A stretch of 64,000 nt of DNA, taken from contig CAUZEA010000020.1 of the NCBI GenBank assembly GCA_963578605.1, positions 4,648 to 68,647 of the forward strand, given 5' to 3'. The position numbers and the translations under genes were made by a program. The stretch's first letter is position 1; the number at the start of each line of letters is the position of its first letter. This stretch comes from JAKVCB01 sp963578605. Its GTDB lineage: Bacteria > Planctomycetota > Planctomycetia > Pirellulales > Lacipirellulaceae. Below, piece by piece: positions 18,095 through 26,533 of this stretch. The notes under the pieces were generated by a model that was not told the DNA's origin, made no database searches, and saw only the letters and a list, made by a program, of their open reading frames with translations.

Positions 18095-18613
18095 ATGAAG
18101 TGCCAGAAATGCGAAAAGCCAGCGACTTTTCATATTACGGATTTGATCGATGGGGAACCCAAAGAACTCCACTTGTGCGAGCAATGTGCTCATTCGTTTT
18201 TAGCGCCTGCCCACGACGATTCTTCGGAAGTGATGCCGGCCATGGCGGGCTTGCTGGCACAGCATCTGGCCGTGGGAGAAACAGCCGAGGAATTGGCTCG
18301 ACTCGACCAGCGGGCATGTCCGGTCTGCGGGATCACTTTTTTGGAGTTTCGCAAGCAGGGGCGGCTGGGATGTCCGCATGACTATGTCTGCTTTCAAAAG
18401 GAGTTGGATCCCTTGCTGGTCAACATCCATGGCGAAACGCAGCATGTGGGAAAGGTCCCTAAATTCTGTTCGGTCGACGCCGAACAGCGAACCCAACTTA
18501 TTCGGCTCCGTCGGGAAATGAAAGAAGCGGTTGCGGACGAAGCTTACGAGCGGGCATCAGAACTTCGTGACCAGATTCGAGGAATTGAATGTGATCAGCA
18601 GAGCGAGGACTGA
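18095..18613 (+). CDS. mcsA: McsA-like zinc-binding activator of protein arginine kinase
   Basis: The protein has 172 residues. It begins MKCQKCEKPATF with a second pair in LCEQC, and a further cysteine set CPVCG and GCPHDYVC follows, matching the two zinc-binding modules of McsA. The C-terminal helix (about residues 130-165, LRREMKEAVADEAYERASEL) is a UvrB/UvrC-type UVR motif. In Bacillus, McsA activates McsB and adapts substrates for ClpCP degradation. The gene lies 85 bases before mcsB on the same strand, the classical order, but neither ctsR nor clpC is adjacent. Confidence 0.9.
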   Translation: MKCQKCEKPATFHITDLIDGEPKELHLCEQCAHSFLAPAHDDSSEVMPAMAGLLAQHLAVGETAEELARLDQRACPVCGITFLEFRKQGRLGCPHDYVCFQKELDPLLVNIHGETQHVGKVPKFCSVDAEQRTQLIRLRREMKEAVADEAYERASELRDQIRGIECDQQSED

Positions 18614-18698
18614 TATTTTTAATCAATGATTTTTTCCAGCTGCCGTACCCGGTAGCGCGGTTATCAGGGACTGCCCAATCCAAGGGTTGTATAATCCG

Positions 18699-19784
18699 GT
18701 GAATTTTGAAGACCTTGCGAAAACGAGCGGTAAATGGCTCAGGGGTTCTGGCCCTGAGTCCGACATTGTGATTAGTAGCCGGATTCGCCTCGCGCGCAAT
18801 CTGGCGGATTTCCCCTTCATTGCCCGGGCGACCGATTCCGACAAGGCAGAGATCGAAAGCATTCTTCGCGAGCGGGTTGAGGGACTGCAGGGGGCAGGCA
18901 AACTAGGAATCGCGCCGACTTATCTTGATGTAAATCAGTTGGACGAGGTCGATCGCCAATTCCTGGTTGAACGGCAGTTAATCAGCCGGGAACACGCCGA
19001 AAGCGAAGGCGCGCGAGCCGTGGTTATTGACCAAGGTGAACAGTTCAGTGTGATGATCAACGAGGAAGATCACCTCCGCATCCAAGTCATGTACAGCGGG
19101 CTCGATCTGAATGTAGCCTGGAATCAGATCAACGCCTTGGATGATTTGATTGAAGAAAAAACAACCTTTGCCTATAACGATCGATTCGGATACCTTACCG
19201 CTTGCCCCACCAACGTGGGCACCGGTGTGCGCATCAGCGTTATGCTGCACCTGCCGGCGCTGGTGATCACCAGGCAAATTGAAAAAGTCTTCCGCAGCCT
19301 GCAAAAGATCAATCTTGCTGTGCGGGGTTTCTACGGTGAAGGTTCGCAAGCCACCGGCGACTTTTATCAAATCAGCAATCAGATCACGCTTGGCAAAAGC
19401 GAAGAAGAAGTGACAAAGGACGTTTCCGATGTCGTTCCCGTACTGATTGATTATGAACGTCAGGCCCGCGATTTCCTGATTCGTGAGAGCCAGGAAACAT
19501 TGCACGACCGAATTAGCCGGGCGTTTGGAATTTTGCAGAGTGCAAAGACCATTAGCTCCGAAGAGACCATGCATCTGCTTTCGAGTGTGAGGATGGGAGT
19601 CAACTTGGGGCTGATTGAGAACGTCCAGATCCCCACGGTCAACATGTTATTTATCCATACCCAACCGGCCCACCTTCAGAAGCTGACGGGTATGGAACTT
19701 GACCCGTCGGATCGCAATATCGAGCGGGCCAGCTATCTCCGCCGCCATCTGGCCGGTGACCCACCCGCCGCCGATCAGAATTAG
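18699..19784 (+). CDS. mcsB: Protein arginine kinase McsB
   Basis: The enzyme phosphorylates arginine residues on proteins, marking them for ClpCP. SDIVISSRIRLARNLADFPF is the ATP-guanido-kinase opening, and the catalytic loop region LTACPTNVGTG holds the expected cysteine. The C-terminal part (HLLSSVRMGVNLGLIEN) is typical, as is the length of about 361 residues. I chose GTG 18699 (reads MNFEDLAKTSGKW), which has AAGGG at 18682-18686 upstream. TTG 18687 would have no space for a ribosome-binding site. Confidence 0.95.
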   Translation: MNFEDLAKTSGKWLRGSGPESDIVISSRIRLARNLADFPFIARATDSDKAEIESILRERVEGLQGAGKLGIAPTYLDVNQLDEVDRQFLVERQLISREHAESEGARAVVIDQGEQFSVMINEEDHLRIQVMYSGLDLNVAWNQINALDDLIEEKTTFAYNDRFGYLTACPTNVGTGVRISVMLHLPALVITRQIEKVFRSLQKINLAVRGFYGEGSQATGDFYQISNQITLGKSEEEVTKDVSDVVPVLIDYERQARDFLIRESQETLHDRISRAFGILQSAKTISSEETMHLLSSVRMGVNLGLIENVQIPTVNMLFIHTQPAHLQKLTGMELDPSDRNIERASYLRRHLAGDPPAADQN

Positions 19785-20018
19785 CCCACCCTTCGGCGAT
19801 CACGCTGGCATTGACAACAGCGTGTGTCGTTTTCGGTAGTCGCTGATTGTTGGTTGACAGTCTCGCCACAAAATCAGGTGGTTTGCAGTTTCGTGTTGCT
19901 TTGTCCCTGGAGAGCGGGGCCTAATGGGCAACCGGGGAACTCATGCACCAGCTGGCCGGCTCCCGTCGAAACTCGCTTGTTACCTGTGCAACAGTTTGAT
20001 AGTTCGGGGACAAACCCG

Positions 20019-21419
20019 TCAGTCTTCGGCACGACTGCCATCCCCGCACATTCGCACAATCTTGGGATCGAAGCGGGCCACGATATCGACCAGATCGCGC
20101 TGTGCAGCCATCACTTCGTGAATGTTCTTGTACACACCCGGTACTTCGTCCGACCCGGCGGCCAGGACCTGGATTCCCTGCTGTGCTAAATCTTTTTGCA
20201 CGGCGTTGAAACGATAGGTGTCCTTAGCCTTCTTACGCGACATGCGTCGCCCGGCCCCATGGGCAGCCGAACGCAGGCTATGGGCGTTGCCTCGGCCACG
20301 GACGACAAAGGCGGGAGCTGCCATCGACCCCGGGATCACGCCCAACACACCTTCTCCTGCCGGCGTTGCCCCTTTGCGATGTACAACCAACTCGCGGCCC
20401 TGGTGTTGCTCCCGCCAGGCAAAGTTGTGGTGGTTTTCGACCCCGGCTATCACCTGGCCACCCACCGCTTTGGTCACGAGCCGATGAATAATGGCGTGGT
20501 TAGCCGCTGCGTAGTCGCCCATAAGTGTCATCGCGGCCCAGTACTGCTGGCCTGCTTCGCTGTCGAGGCTCAACCAGGCAAGGCGACCAAAGTCCTCTCG
20601 GTATCGCTGGGGAAGTTGCCGTTGGGCAATCTGGCTGTAGGTGTTGCAGACAGCCGCACCAGTTCCTCGGCTTCCACTGTGGCTTAGCAAGGCGACATAC
20701 ACGCCCGCCTCCAGTCCTAATTGCGAGTCATTCTCAGCCAGTGACAAAACGCCAAACTCAACAAAGTGGTTGCCTGAACCGCTGGTGCCGAGTTGTTTCC
20801 AGGCAGTATCTTTTTTTTCCCGGGTAACACGTGTGACGGCCCAATTTTGATCCATCACTTCGTGGTGTTTTCGAGGTTGGTGCTGGATCCCCACTCCAAA
20901 ACGGGTACCCCCCATGATCGCTTCTTTGTACCGATTGAAGTGCTGTGTGAGCGAATTTACCGGTGTGTCCAGCACAGAGAGCTTCATCCGGCAGGCAATA
21001 TCAACACCAACGGCGTAAGGGATGACGGCGTTCTCACAGGCCAGGACACCCCCAATCGGCAGCCCGTAGCCAACATGTGCATCGGGCATCAAAGCGGCAC
21101 CCACCGCCAAAGGTACGCGACATGCCTGTCGCATTTGTGTGTGTGCGGCCGTATCTATTTCGGTGCCCCACGTCTGGTAGGCAATCGGTTCGGTGGCCAT
21201 GTCGACCTGCCCGGCCAACAGTTCGCGGGCCAGTTCACCCCAAATGGGGTCGGACTCGTACTTTCGCGGATTCCGCGTGACCATCGTGATCCATTGCCGG
21301 GCCCGCTTCCCTTTGAGCCCCATACCTGCCCCCTGCTGGGCTGCCTTGCCGAGGGCCGTGGCTGCCGCTTTGGCGCAGGTTGGTGGAACACCGAGTTTTT
21401 GGAGTTGCTTGCGATGCAT
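20019..21419 (-). CDS. rtcB: RtcB-family RNA ligase
   Basis: This 466-residue enzyme joins RNA 2',3'-cyclic-phosphate ends to 5'-OH ends using GTP and Mn. The metal and GTP sites are visible: MPDAHVGYGLPIGG, GVDIACRM (metal cysteine), SGSGNHFVEF, LSHSGSRG, ENHHNFAWRE and, near the C-terminus, SAAHGAGRRMSR with the guanylylated histidine. All key residues are present, so it should be active. No archease or RtcA gene is adjacent. A 21-bp direct repeat lies 85 bases upstream, and a candidate structured RNA is transcribed divergently from about 300 bases upstream. Confidence 0.92.
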   Translation of the reverse strand: MHRKQLQKLGVPPTCAKAAATALGKAAQQGAGMGLKGKRARQWITMVTRNPRKYESDPIWGELARELLAGQVDMATEPIAYQTWGTEIDTAAHTQMRQACRVPLAVGAALMPDAHVGYGLPIGGVLACENAVIPYAVGVDIACRMKLSVLDTPVNSLTQHFNRYKEAIMGGTRFGVGIQHQPRKHHEVMDQNWAVTRVTREKKDTAWKQLGTSGSGNHFVEFGVLSLAENDSQLGLEAGVYVALLSHSGSRGTGAAVCNTYSQIAQRQLPQRYREDFGRLAWLSLDSEAGQQYWAAMTLMGDYAAANHAIIHRLVTKAVGGQVIAGVENHHNFAWREQHQGRELVVHRKGATPAGEGVLGVIPGSMAAPAFVVRGRGNAHSLRSAAHGAGRRMSRKKAKDTYRFNAVQKDLAQQGIQVLAAGSDEVPGVYKNIHEVMAAQRDLVDIVARFDPKIVRMCGDGSRAED

Positions 21420-21503
21420 TGGCAGAGAAAGTCTTCAATACCCCCGTCGGGGTTCCGGGAATATCTCAGAGTCCGACAAGGGGATGAAATTGTCGGTTCG
21501 GGG

Positions 21504-21545
21504 AATTTCAGGGAAATCTTGGTTAATTTTAGGGAAATCTTGGTT
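21504..21545. repeat. 21-bp direct repeat upstream of rtcB
   Basis: AATTTCAGGGAAATCTTGGT plus T (21504-21524) is followed at once by the same 21 bases with one C-to-T change (21525-21545). It lies in the rtcB upstream region. Confidence 0.9.
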
Positions 21546-21710
21546 ATGGTGTTGCGGATTCGCGCCGGTCTTTGCGGTCAGTCACGATGCAAATCTGTCG
21601 TAACCCAAAATTTTACAATGACTTACGCCAGCAGGACCCGTTGACTTCGAGCGGTTTCCTGGGGTGGTGGTAAGTTCGGGCAATTGTATGGATTGATCCC
21701 AATGGCTGAT

Positions 21711-21716
21711 TATAAT
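21711..21716 (+). promoter_or_regulatory. TATAAT -10 element for the candidate RNA
   Basis: A perfect TATAAT sits at 21711-21716. The best -35 is weak (TTGTAT at 21684, spacing 21), so this is a partial promoter call that places the RNA start near 21722. Confidence 0.45.
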
Positions 21717-21721
21717 GAATG

Positions 21722-22011
21722 GAGACGTGTCCGTGCGACGCAGCACGGACGGACTAGAGGGCTGGGAGGGTGTGTCTCTGGTATTCACACCAGCCCCGCC
21801 GTGGTTTCTAGTAGGAAGGAGGTGGTCTATTGTTCGACGAGTGTTTTAGTAGCCAGCGAGGTGGTCGCACCTGAGTTTGGCCGGCGGGTCGCCCGTTGCG
21901 GCCACCACCTGCTTCCGAGTTCCCGCCCCCCGGTGGATCCGCTGGGTGAGGCTTGTTCTCGAAGCAATAACAAGGCTCGGCGCTTGCCTTGGCAAGCGCC
22001 GAGTTTTTTTT
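21722..22011 (+). ncRNA. Candidate structured non-coding RNA of about 290 nt
   Basis: No protein-coding frame here looks real, but the strand is full of local helices. GTCCGTGC/GCACGGAC (21729-21736 with 21743-21750) is a perfect 8-bp stem. GGTGTG/CACACC (21769-21774, 21786-21791) is extended by GGGCT/AGCCC (21759-21763, 21792-21796). AGGTGGT/ACCACCT (21859-21865, 21904-21910) encloses GGCC/GGCC and CGGG/CCCG. A longer-range pairing TATTG-TTCGA (21828-21837) with TCGAAGCAATA (21959-21969) closes that domain. The segment ends in a strong terminator. It does not match tmRNA, RNase P, SRP or 6S RNA as I know them. Being next to rtcB, a Y-RNA-like or repair-linked role is possible but only inferred. 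Confidence 0.5.
21976..22011 (+). terminator. Strong rho-independent terminator
   Basis: CTCGGCGCTTGC (21976-21987) and GCAAGCGCCGAG (21992-22003) form a perfect 12-bp stem with loop CTTG, followed by eight T (22004-22011). No protein gene precedes it on this strand, which is the main reason to expect an RNA gene. Confidence 0.9.
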
Positions 22012-22145
22012 CGTTTGGGCAAGAACTCAGACCGCTGGTGTGCGCGTCAAAGACCGGCATCTCGTAACGAACCATGCTCAGGGCAGCTGTTGGATGTTCG
22101 TTTCAGTCGATCTACGGGTTGAGGTTCCCGTTCGGTCGGCGGGTC

Positions 22146-23633
22146 TTATTTTTCCTCGCTGAAATCCGCGTTGTCCACGCCGGCGTCATCGTTATCGTCG
22201 AAGCCGACTTTTTCAACATCAGTGTCGTCAAGGTCTGAATTGCCAAAATCGGCGTTGTCACCGAGGTTCGTGTCATCGTTCAGGGCGGTATCGGCGAAGT
22301 CGATATCCGTGCCGTCGCCAAAGTCGAACTCGTCATCCGCGTCACCGCCGTTGCTGATGTTCGCTGGAGAGCCGAAAGCGGGGGCGCCATTGCCTTGCCC
22401 CATGAGGGGACCAACGACCGCGCCAACATTTTTCGTGAGATCGGCGATGACCTGATCGAACTCTTCCTGTGATTTGGCAGCCAGGATCTGGTTGGCCGCA
22501 CCGTCCACCATCTGGAGCGGCATCATGATCATCATCTTGTTGGCTTCCAGTTGAGGTTTCATGGCAAGCAAGGCAGTTTTGGCGGCGGCCATCTGGGCGT
22601 CCCACTCGTTGGCCAGATCAGTGGGGATCCATTTGCCCTCAACCAGAACCATTTCAATGGTTGCCGTGTCGCCATTTTCCGGGGACATTTGCAACGTGGC
22701 CGTATTTTCCGTTTGTTGAACATTCTTGACTTTTGCGTTTACGATTGACTCGAAGGCTGCCTCGGCATCGACTCCTAGCGTCAGGGAATTCAGTTCATCG
22801 GGTACAGAAGTTGGCAACTTGGAAAGCTGCCTTGCGATTTCCGAACCTTGCCCCCGGGCGAATGCCGCAAGGTCGAGTGTTTGAAGTTTTTCCAAGTCCG
22901 CCAGATCACTGTTGAGCAGCAGGGTTAGCGCTGTTAGCGGCACGTCGAGATTTTTGGTAATTGTTTCGGGATCGACTGGCATTGCTGAGAGGGCAGGCGA
23001 CTGGGCGATAAATTGTTGTCGGGTCTGCAGAATCTTCACCGCCTTTTGCGCAATCCCGATGCCAAGTTTCCAAACACTGGGGTCCATGTTCTGGCCGAAG
23101 GTGTGAACCACTTCGTTCACATCGGTTTGATAGGTGGGCGGAAGCTGTGACCACATCACTGCGAGGTCGCCCGCTTCAATCGCCTTGAGCAACGTCTGTG
23201 CAGTTGCTTCGGGAGTCGTGTCAGCGGCTTGTGGTGACAGAATCGTTGTGGTTGTCGCGGCCGGAGAGGGAGGAGTGGCTTGGGGCTCGGTTTCCGATCG
23301 ATCCGCGGTTCGAGAAGGGGTCGTGGTTGAGGGCGATGCCCCGGCCAATTTCCTGGCCAAGGCCACACTTTCAGCGCTGAGCCGTCGTGCCGGCACCCGG
23401 ATCGTGTTCCCTGCTTTCTTTTGCAAGACCAGGACCTCGCCATCGAAATCAACGAACTTGGCGTCGACCTGGAAGTTGTCCGTGTTGTCGGTCCAGGTTT
23501 CAGACCGGGCCGGTTGAAAACAGACGGCCAGGGCCAGGGTCGCTACCAGGAAGGGCATCCAGACTGGCCGGCGACTCGTCAGAATTTGCGGAGATGGATC
23601 CATGATAGGAAGATCAAAACGGGGCATGGTCAT
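22146..23633 (-). CDS. Exported SHD1-like protein with acidic C-terminal tail
   Basis: This protein has about 495 residues, with the start uncertain: ATG 23633, or ATG 23603 ten codons later; the frame is open further upstream. A signal peptide (PFLVATLALAVCF) precedes WTDNTDNFQVDAKFVDFDG and IRVPARRLSAE, which resemble the SHD1-like domain common in planctomycete secreted proteins. A Ser/Thr/Pro-rich linker follows, then a mainly helical region (about residues 140-400). The last 75 residues are strongly acidic, with repeated DFG/DD motifs, and may bind cations. No enzyme motif is recognised. It is the last gene before the sod gene and on the same strand, 190 bases apart. Confidence 0.75.
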   Translation of the reverse strand: MTMPRFDLPIMDPSPQILTSRRPVWMPFLVATLALAVCFQPARSETWTDNTDNFQVDAKFVDFDGEVLVLQKKAGNTIRVPARRLSAESVALARKLAGASPSTTTPSRTADRSETEPQATPPSPAATTTTILSPQAADTTPEATAQTLLKAIEAGDLAVMWSQLPPTYQTDVNEVVHTFGQNMDPSVWKLGIGIAQKAVKILQTRQQFIAQSPALSAMPVDPETITKNLDVPLTALTLLLNSDLADLEKLQTLDLAAFARGQGSEIARQLSKLPTSVPDELNSLTLGVDAEAAFESIVNAKVKNVQQTENTATLQMSPENGDTATIEMVLVEGKWIPTDLANEWDAQMAAAKTALLAMKPQLEANKMMIMMPLQMVDGAANQILAAKSQEEFDQVIADLTKNVGAVVGPLMGQGNGAPAFGSPANISNGGDADDEFDFGDGTDIDFADTALNDDTNLGDNADFGNSDLDDTDVEKVGFDDNDDAGVDNADFSEEK

Positions 23634-23888
23634 TTTTCTCGGTAAACGGGACGACGTTCGATAGAAGCATGTTATAACCCGATTCGGTCGCACAAACAAA
23701 GAACTGGCCGTTTAGCAGGTAATCCACGAATTTTCTGGTTCCGCGGTTCGTCCTCCCTGGGCGATCGCCAACTAATTCTAGCCCAGTGGCGGGGTATGCC
23801 ACCGAGTAGATTTGATGAATCGTATCGATATTGTTGGCCAGACGGCCGAAGCGGTCACAACGCTTGCGGCCGCCGGCCCGACGGCATC

Positions 23889-24500
23889 CTACCCCTTGGC
23901 TGCGGCATACCGCTCGGCAACACCACTCCAGTCGATCACGTTAAAAAATGCAGCGATATAGTCGGGCCGACGATTCTGATAGTTCAGGTAGTACGCGTGT
24001 TCCCATACGTCGAGTCCGAGAATGGGCGTGCGTCCGTCCATGTAGGGATTATCTTGATTGGGGGTACTTTCAACGGCGAGTTTGCCAGATCCATCGACTG
24101 ACAACCAGGCCCAGCCGCTGCCAAACCGCGTGGCGGCTGCGTTGCTGAAGTCTTCCTTGAACTTGTCGAATCCGCCGAGTTCGGTGTCGATGGCAGCCGC
24201 CAGGTCCCCTGTCGGGGTTCCGCCACCACTACCACTGAGGATGGTCCAGAAGAGCGAGTGGTTGGCGTGGCCACCACCGTTATTCCGGACGGCACCGCGA
24301 ATATTTTCTGGTACGCTGTCAATGTTGCGACAAAGATCTTCGATCGACTGATCGGCAACTCCTGAGCCCTCCAGGGCATCGTTCGCCTTGGTGACGTAGG
24401 CATTGTGATGCTTGTCATGATGGATTTCCATCGTTTTGGCATCGATGTGTGGCTCGAGGGCATCGTTCGCATACGGAAGATTGGGAAGTGTGTAGGCCAT
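23889..24500 (-). CDS. sodA: Superoxide dismutase, Mn-type
   Basis: This 203-residue enzyme converts superoxide to hydrogen peroxide and oxygen. The metal ligands are in MEIHHDKHH, ANHSLFW and DVWEHAYYLNYQ. The motif TPNQDNP, with glutamine, is of the manganese or cambialistic type rather than strict iron type. There is no signal peptide, so it is cytoplasmic. The start ATG 24500 has AAGGAG nine bases upstream. A 14-bp tandem duplication lies just upstream of that site. Confidence 0.95.
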   Translation of the reverse strand: MAYTLPNLPYANDALEPHIDAKTMEIHHDKHHNAYVTKANDALEGSGVADQSIEDLCRNIDSVPENIRGAVRNNGGGHANHSLFWTILSGSGGGTPTGDLAAAIDTELGGFDKFKEDFSNAAATRFGSGWAWLSVDGSGKLAVESTPNQDNPYMDGRTPILGLDVWEHAYYLNYQNRRPDYIAAFFNVIDWSGVAERYAAAKG

Positions 24501-24522
24501 GGATAAATTCTCCTTGACTGAA

Positions 24523-24550
24523 GGCTAGTGATCTGAGGCTAGTGATCTGA
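24523..24550. repeat. 14-bp tandem duplication upstream of sodA
   Basis: GGCTAGTGATCTGA occurs twice without gap (24523-24536 and 24537-24550), starting 23 bases before the sodA start codon. Confidence 0.95.
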
Positions 24551-24793
24551 GTGTCGAAGACACAGAATACCGCGCTCGATAAGAGTTGGCAATTGCCTCC
24601 CATGGGGCGCCCGAGACGACTTTCAACCCGTCCTTGCGGCACCTCGACACAGGCGAGGTCAAGATCGGCAATTTTGACAACCTGGCGTGCCACCAGGTGG
24701 CGAGCCCCACTTGCTTGAGGACAATCAGGCGGTTTGTACCGGTCCGGGGGCAGGTCACTTTTGATGACAAGGTTGTGAACCAGGAAAGAACTC

Positions 24794-26317
24794 ATGCGGT
24801 GGTTTCTGGTGTTAGCTGTGACGATCGTCACCTCCACACAGGTCACGTTGCTCTTTGCAGCAACACTGGAGATCACGGTTGCCGACAAGGTGGGCAAACG
24901 GTTGCCTTGCCGCATTCACTTGACCGATGCGGCGGGAACCGCTCAACGCGCCGAAGGGCTGCCGTTCTGGCAAGATCATTTCGTTTGCCCCGGGTTTGTC
25001 GCACTACAGCTGGAGACGGGTAAATACTATTTCGAGATTGAGCGCGGCCCGGAGTACCTGCCTGCTGTGGGTTCCGTGGAGTTGCCGGACGGGAAACAGA
25101 AGAAGCTGACGGTCTTGCTCCACCGCATCGCCAATCTGGCGAAACGGGGCTGGTGGTCGGGCGAACTTCACGTGCACCGGGCAATCGATGAAGTTCCCTT
25201 GCACTTGCGGGCGGAAGATCTGCACGTGGCCCCGGTGATCACGTGGTGGAACGGACGGGACTTGTGGCGTGACCGCTCGCTGCCGAAAACCACGCTGATA
25301 AAAGCGGATGCCGATCGTTATTACGACGTGATGGCCGGCGAGGATGAACGCGAGGGTGGGGCGTTGATGTACTTTGGCCTCAAGTAGCCGTTGCCGTTAC
25401 CCGGTGGCAAGTCGGCGTTTGCCGAACATCCTTCACCGATGAAGTTTGTCGAGCTTGCGGGTCGGCACAAGGACGTGTCGATCGATATCGAGAAGCCCTT
25501 CTGGTGGGATCCCCCCATCTGGCTGGCCAGCGGACAGGCCAACTCGATTGGACTGGCCAACAACCACATGTGCCGCAGCAGCATGTTTGAGACGGAGGCT
25601 TGGGGCAAACCTCGCGACGAGCAACGTTTGCCACCACCACGTGGCAACGGGTACTGGACGCAGGAGCTTTACTACCACGTGCTCGAGTGTGGCCTGAGAG
25701 TGCCTCCCTCGGCCGGCAGCGTCTCGGGTGTGCTGCCGAATTCGGTGGGCTACAACCGGGTTTGCGTTTACCTGGGCTCCGACTTTTCCTATCACGCCTG
25801 GTGGCAAGGCCTGAGGGCCGGCCGGTCATTCGTCACCAATGGACCGTTGTTGTTCTGCCAGGCAAACGGTCAACGACCCGGCCACGTATTTCAGGCCGAG
25901 CGGTCGCTTGAGATCAACTTGAACATCGAGTTGATCTCGAAAGATCATGTTCCGGACCTTGAAATAATCAAGAACGGTCGCTCGGTGCAGATGATCCCGA
26001 TCGACATTTCCAACAAGTCGCAGCGGACAGCGAAGCTGACGTTTCAAGAAAGCGGCTGGTTCCTGGTCCGGGCTGTCACCGAGAATCGGCGGACGTTCCG
26101 CTTTGCCTCAACCGCTCCGTATTACGTCGAGATCGGCAAAACGAAGTCTCGCATCAGTCGCCGCTCGGTACAGTTCTTCCTGGATTGGATCGATGAGCGC
26201 GCAGCACGGGTCCCGCAGAAGTTAAAAGACCCCGCCAGGCTCAGCGAAGTCCTCAAGTACCACGGCGATGCCAAGCGGTTCTGGCGGCAACGTATGAGCC
26301 AGGCTAATTCAGAGTGA
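24794..26317 (+). pseudogene. CehA/McbA-family metallohydrolase interrupted by one amber codon
   Basis: ATG 24794, after AGGAAAGAACTC, opens a secreted protein with a signal peptide to about residue 23. The first 197 residues hold a beta domain and the metal motif SGELHVHRA of the CehA/McbA (PHP-like) family. The frame stops at TAG 25385-25387, directly after YFGLK. Reading continues in the same frame for 310 codons with clear family content (PSPMKFVELA, FWWDPPIWLASGQ, ANNHMCRSS) to 26317. The TAG is best explained as CAG changed to TAG, since glutamine is plausible at that spot. The gene is either freshly inactivated or read through; no second mutation was seen. Confidence 0.8.
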
Positions 26318-26429
26318 GGAAAGACGAGGCCAGACACCACTGGAACCTCGGCATGCGTTGATGTGGATATACGCAAGGAGCCGGTCCCCGTCGCGTCCTA
26401 CCACCCTGACCCCCGACGTTTACACAGTT

Positions 26430-26451
26430 CCCTGGGGAACGACCCCCAGGG
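26430..26451. terminator. GC-rich hairpin between convergent genes
   Basis: CCCTGGGG (26430-26437) and CCCCAGGG (26444-26451) form a perfect 8-bp stem with a 6-base loop. There is no T tract, so its role as a terminator is uncertain. Confidence 0.4.
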
Positions 26452-26533
26452 CCCCGGCGCGATTCGCCACCAACGACGCACGGGCTTCGGTCGCCATGGG
26501 CAATGCCAAATCGCTGAGCGTGAAAGTAGCACG

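Noticed and set aside
21722..22011. 6S RNA, tmRNA, RNase P RNA or SRP RNA
   Set aside because: None of the hallmark sequences (tmRNA ends, RNase P core regions, SRP GGAAG...AGCAGCC loop, 6S open bubble) is seen.
22146..22455. Plus-strand open frames across the acidic tail of the SHD1-like gene
   Set aside because: They are mirror frames of an Asp/Gly-rich segment; the minus-strand frame has the signal peptide and coherent composition.
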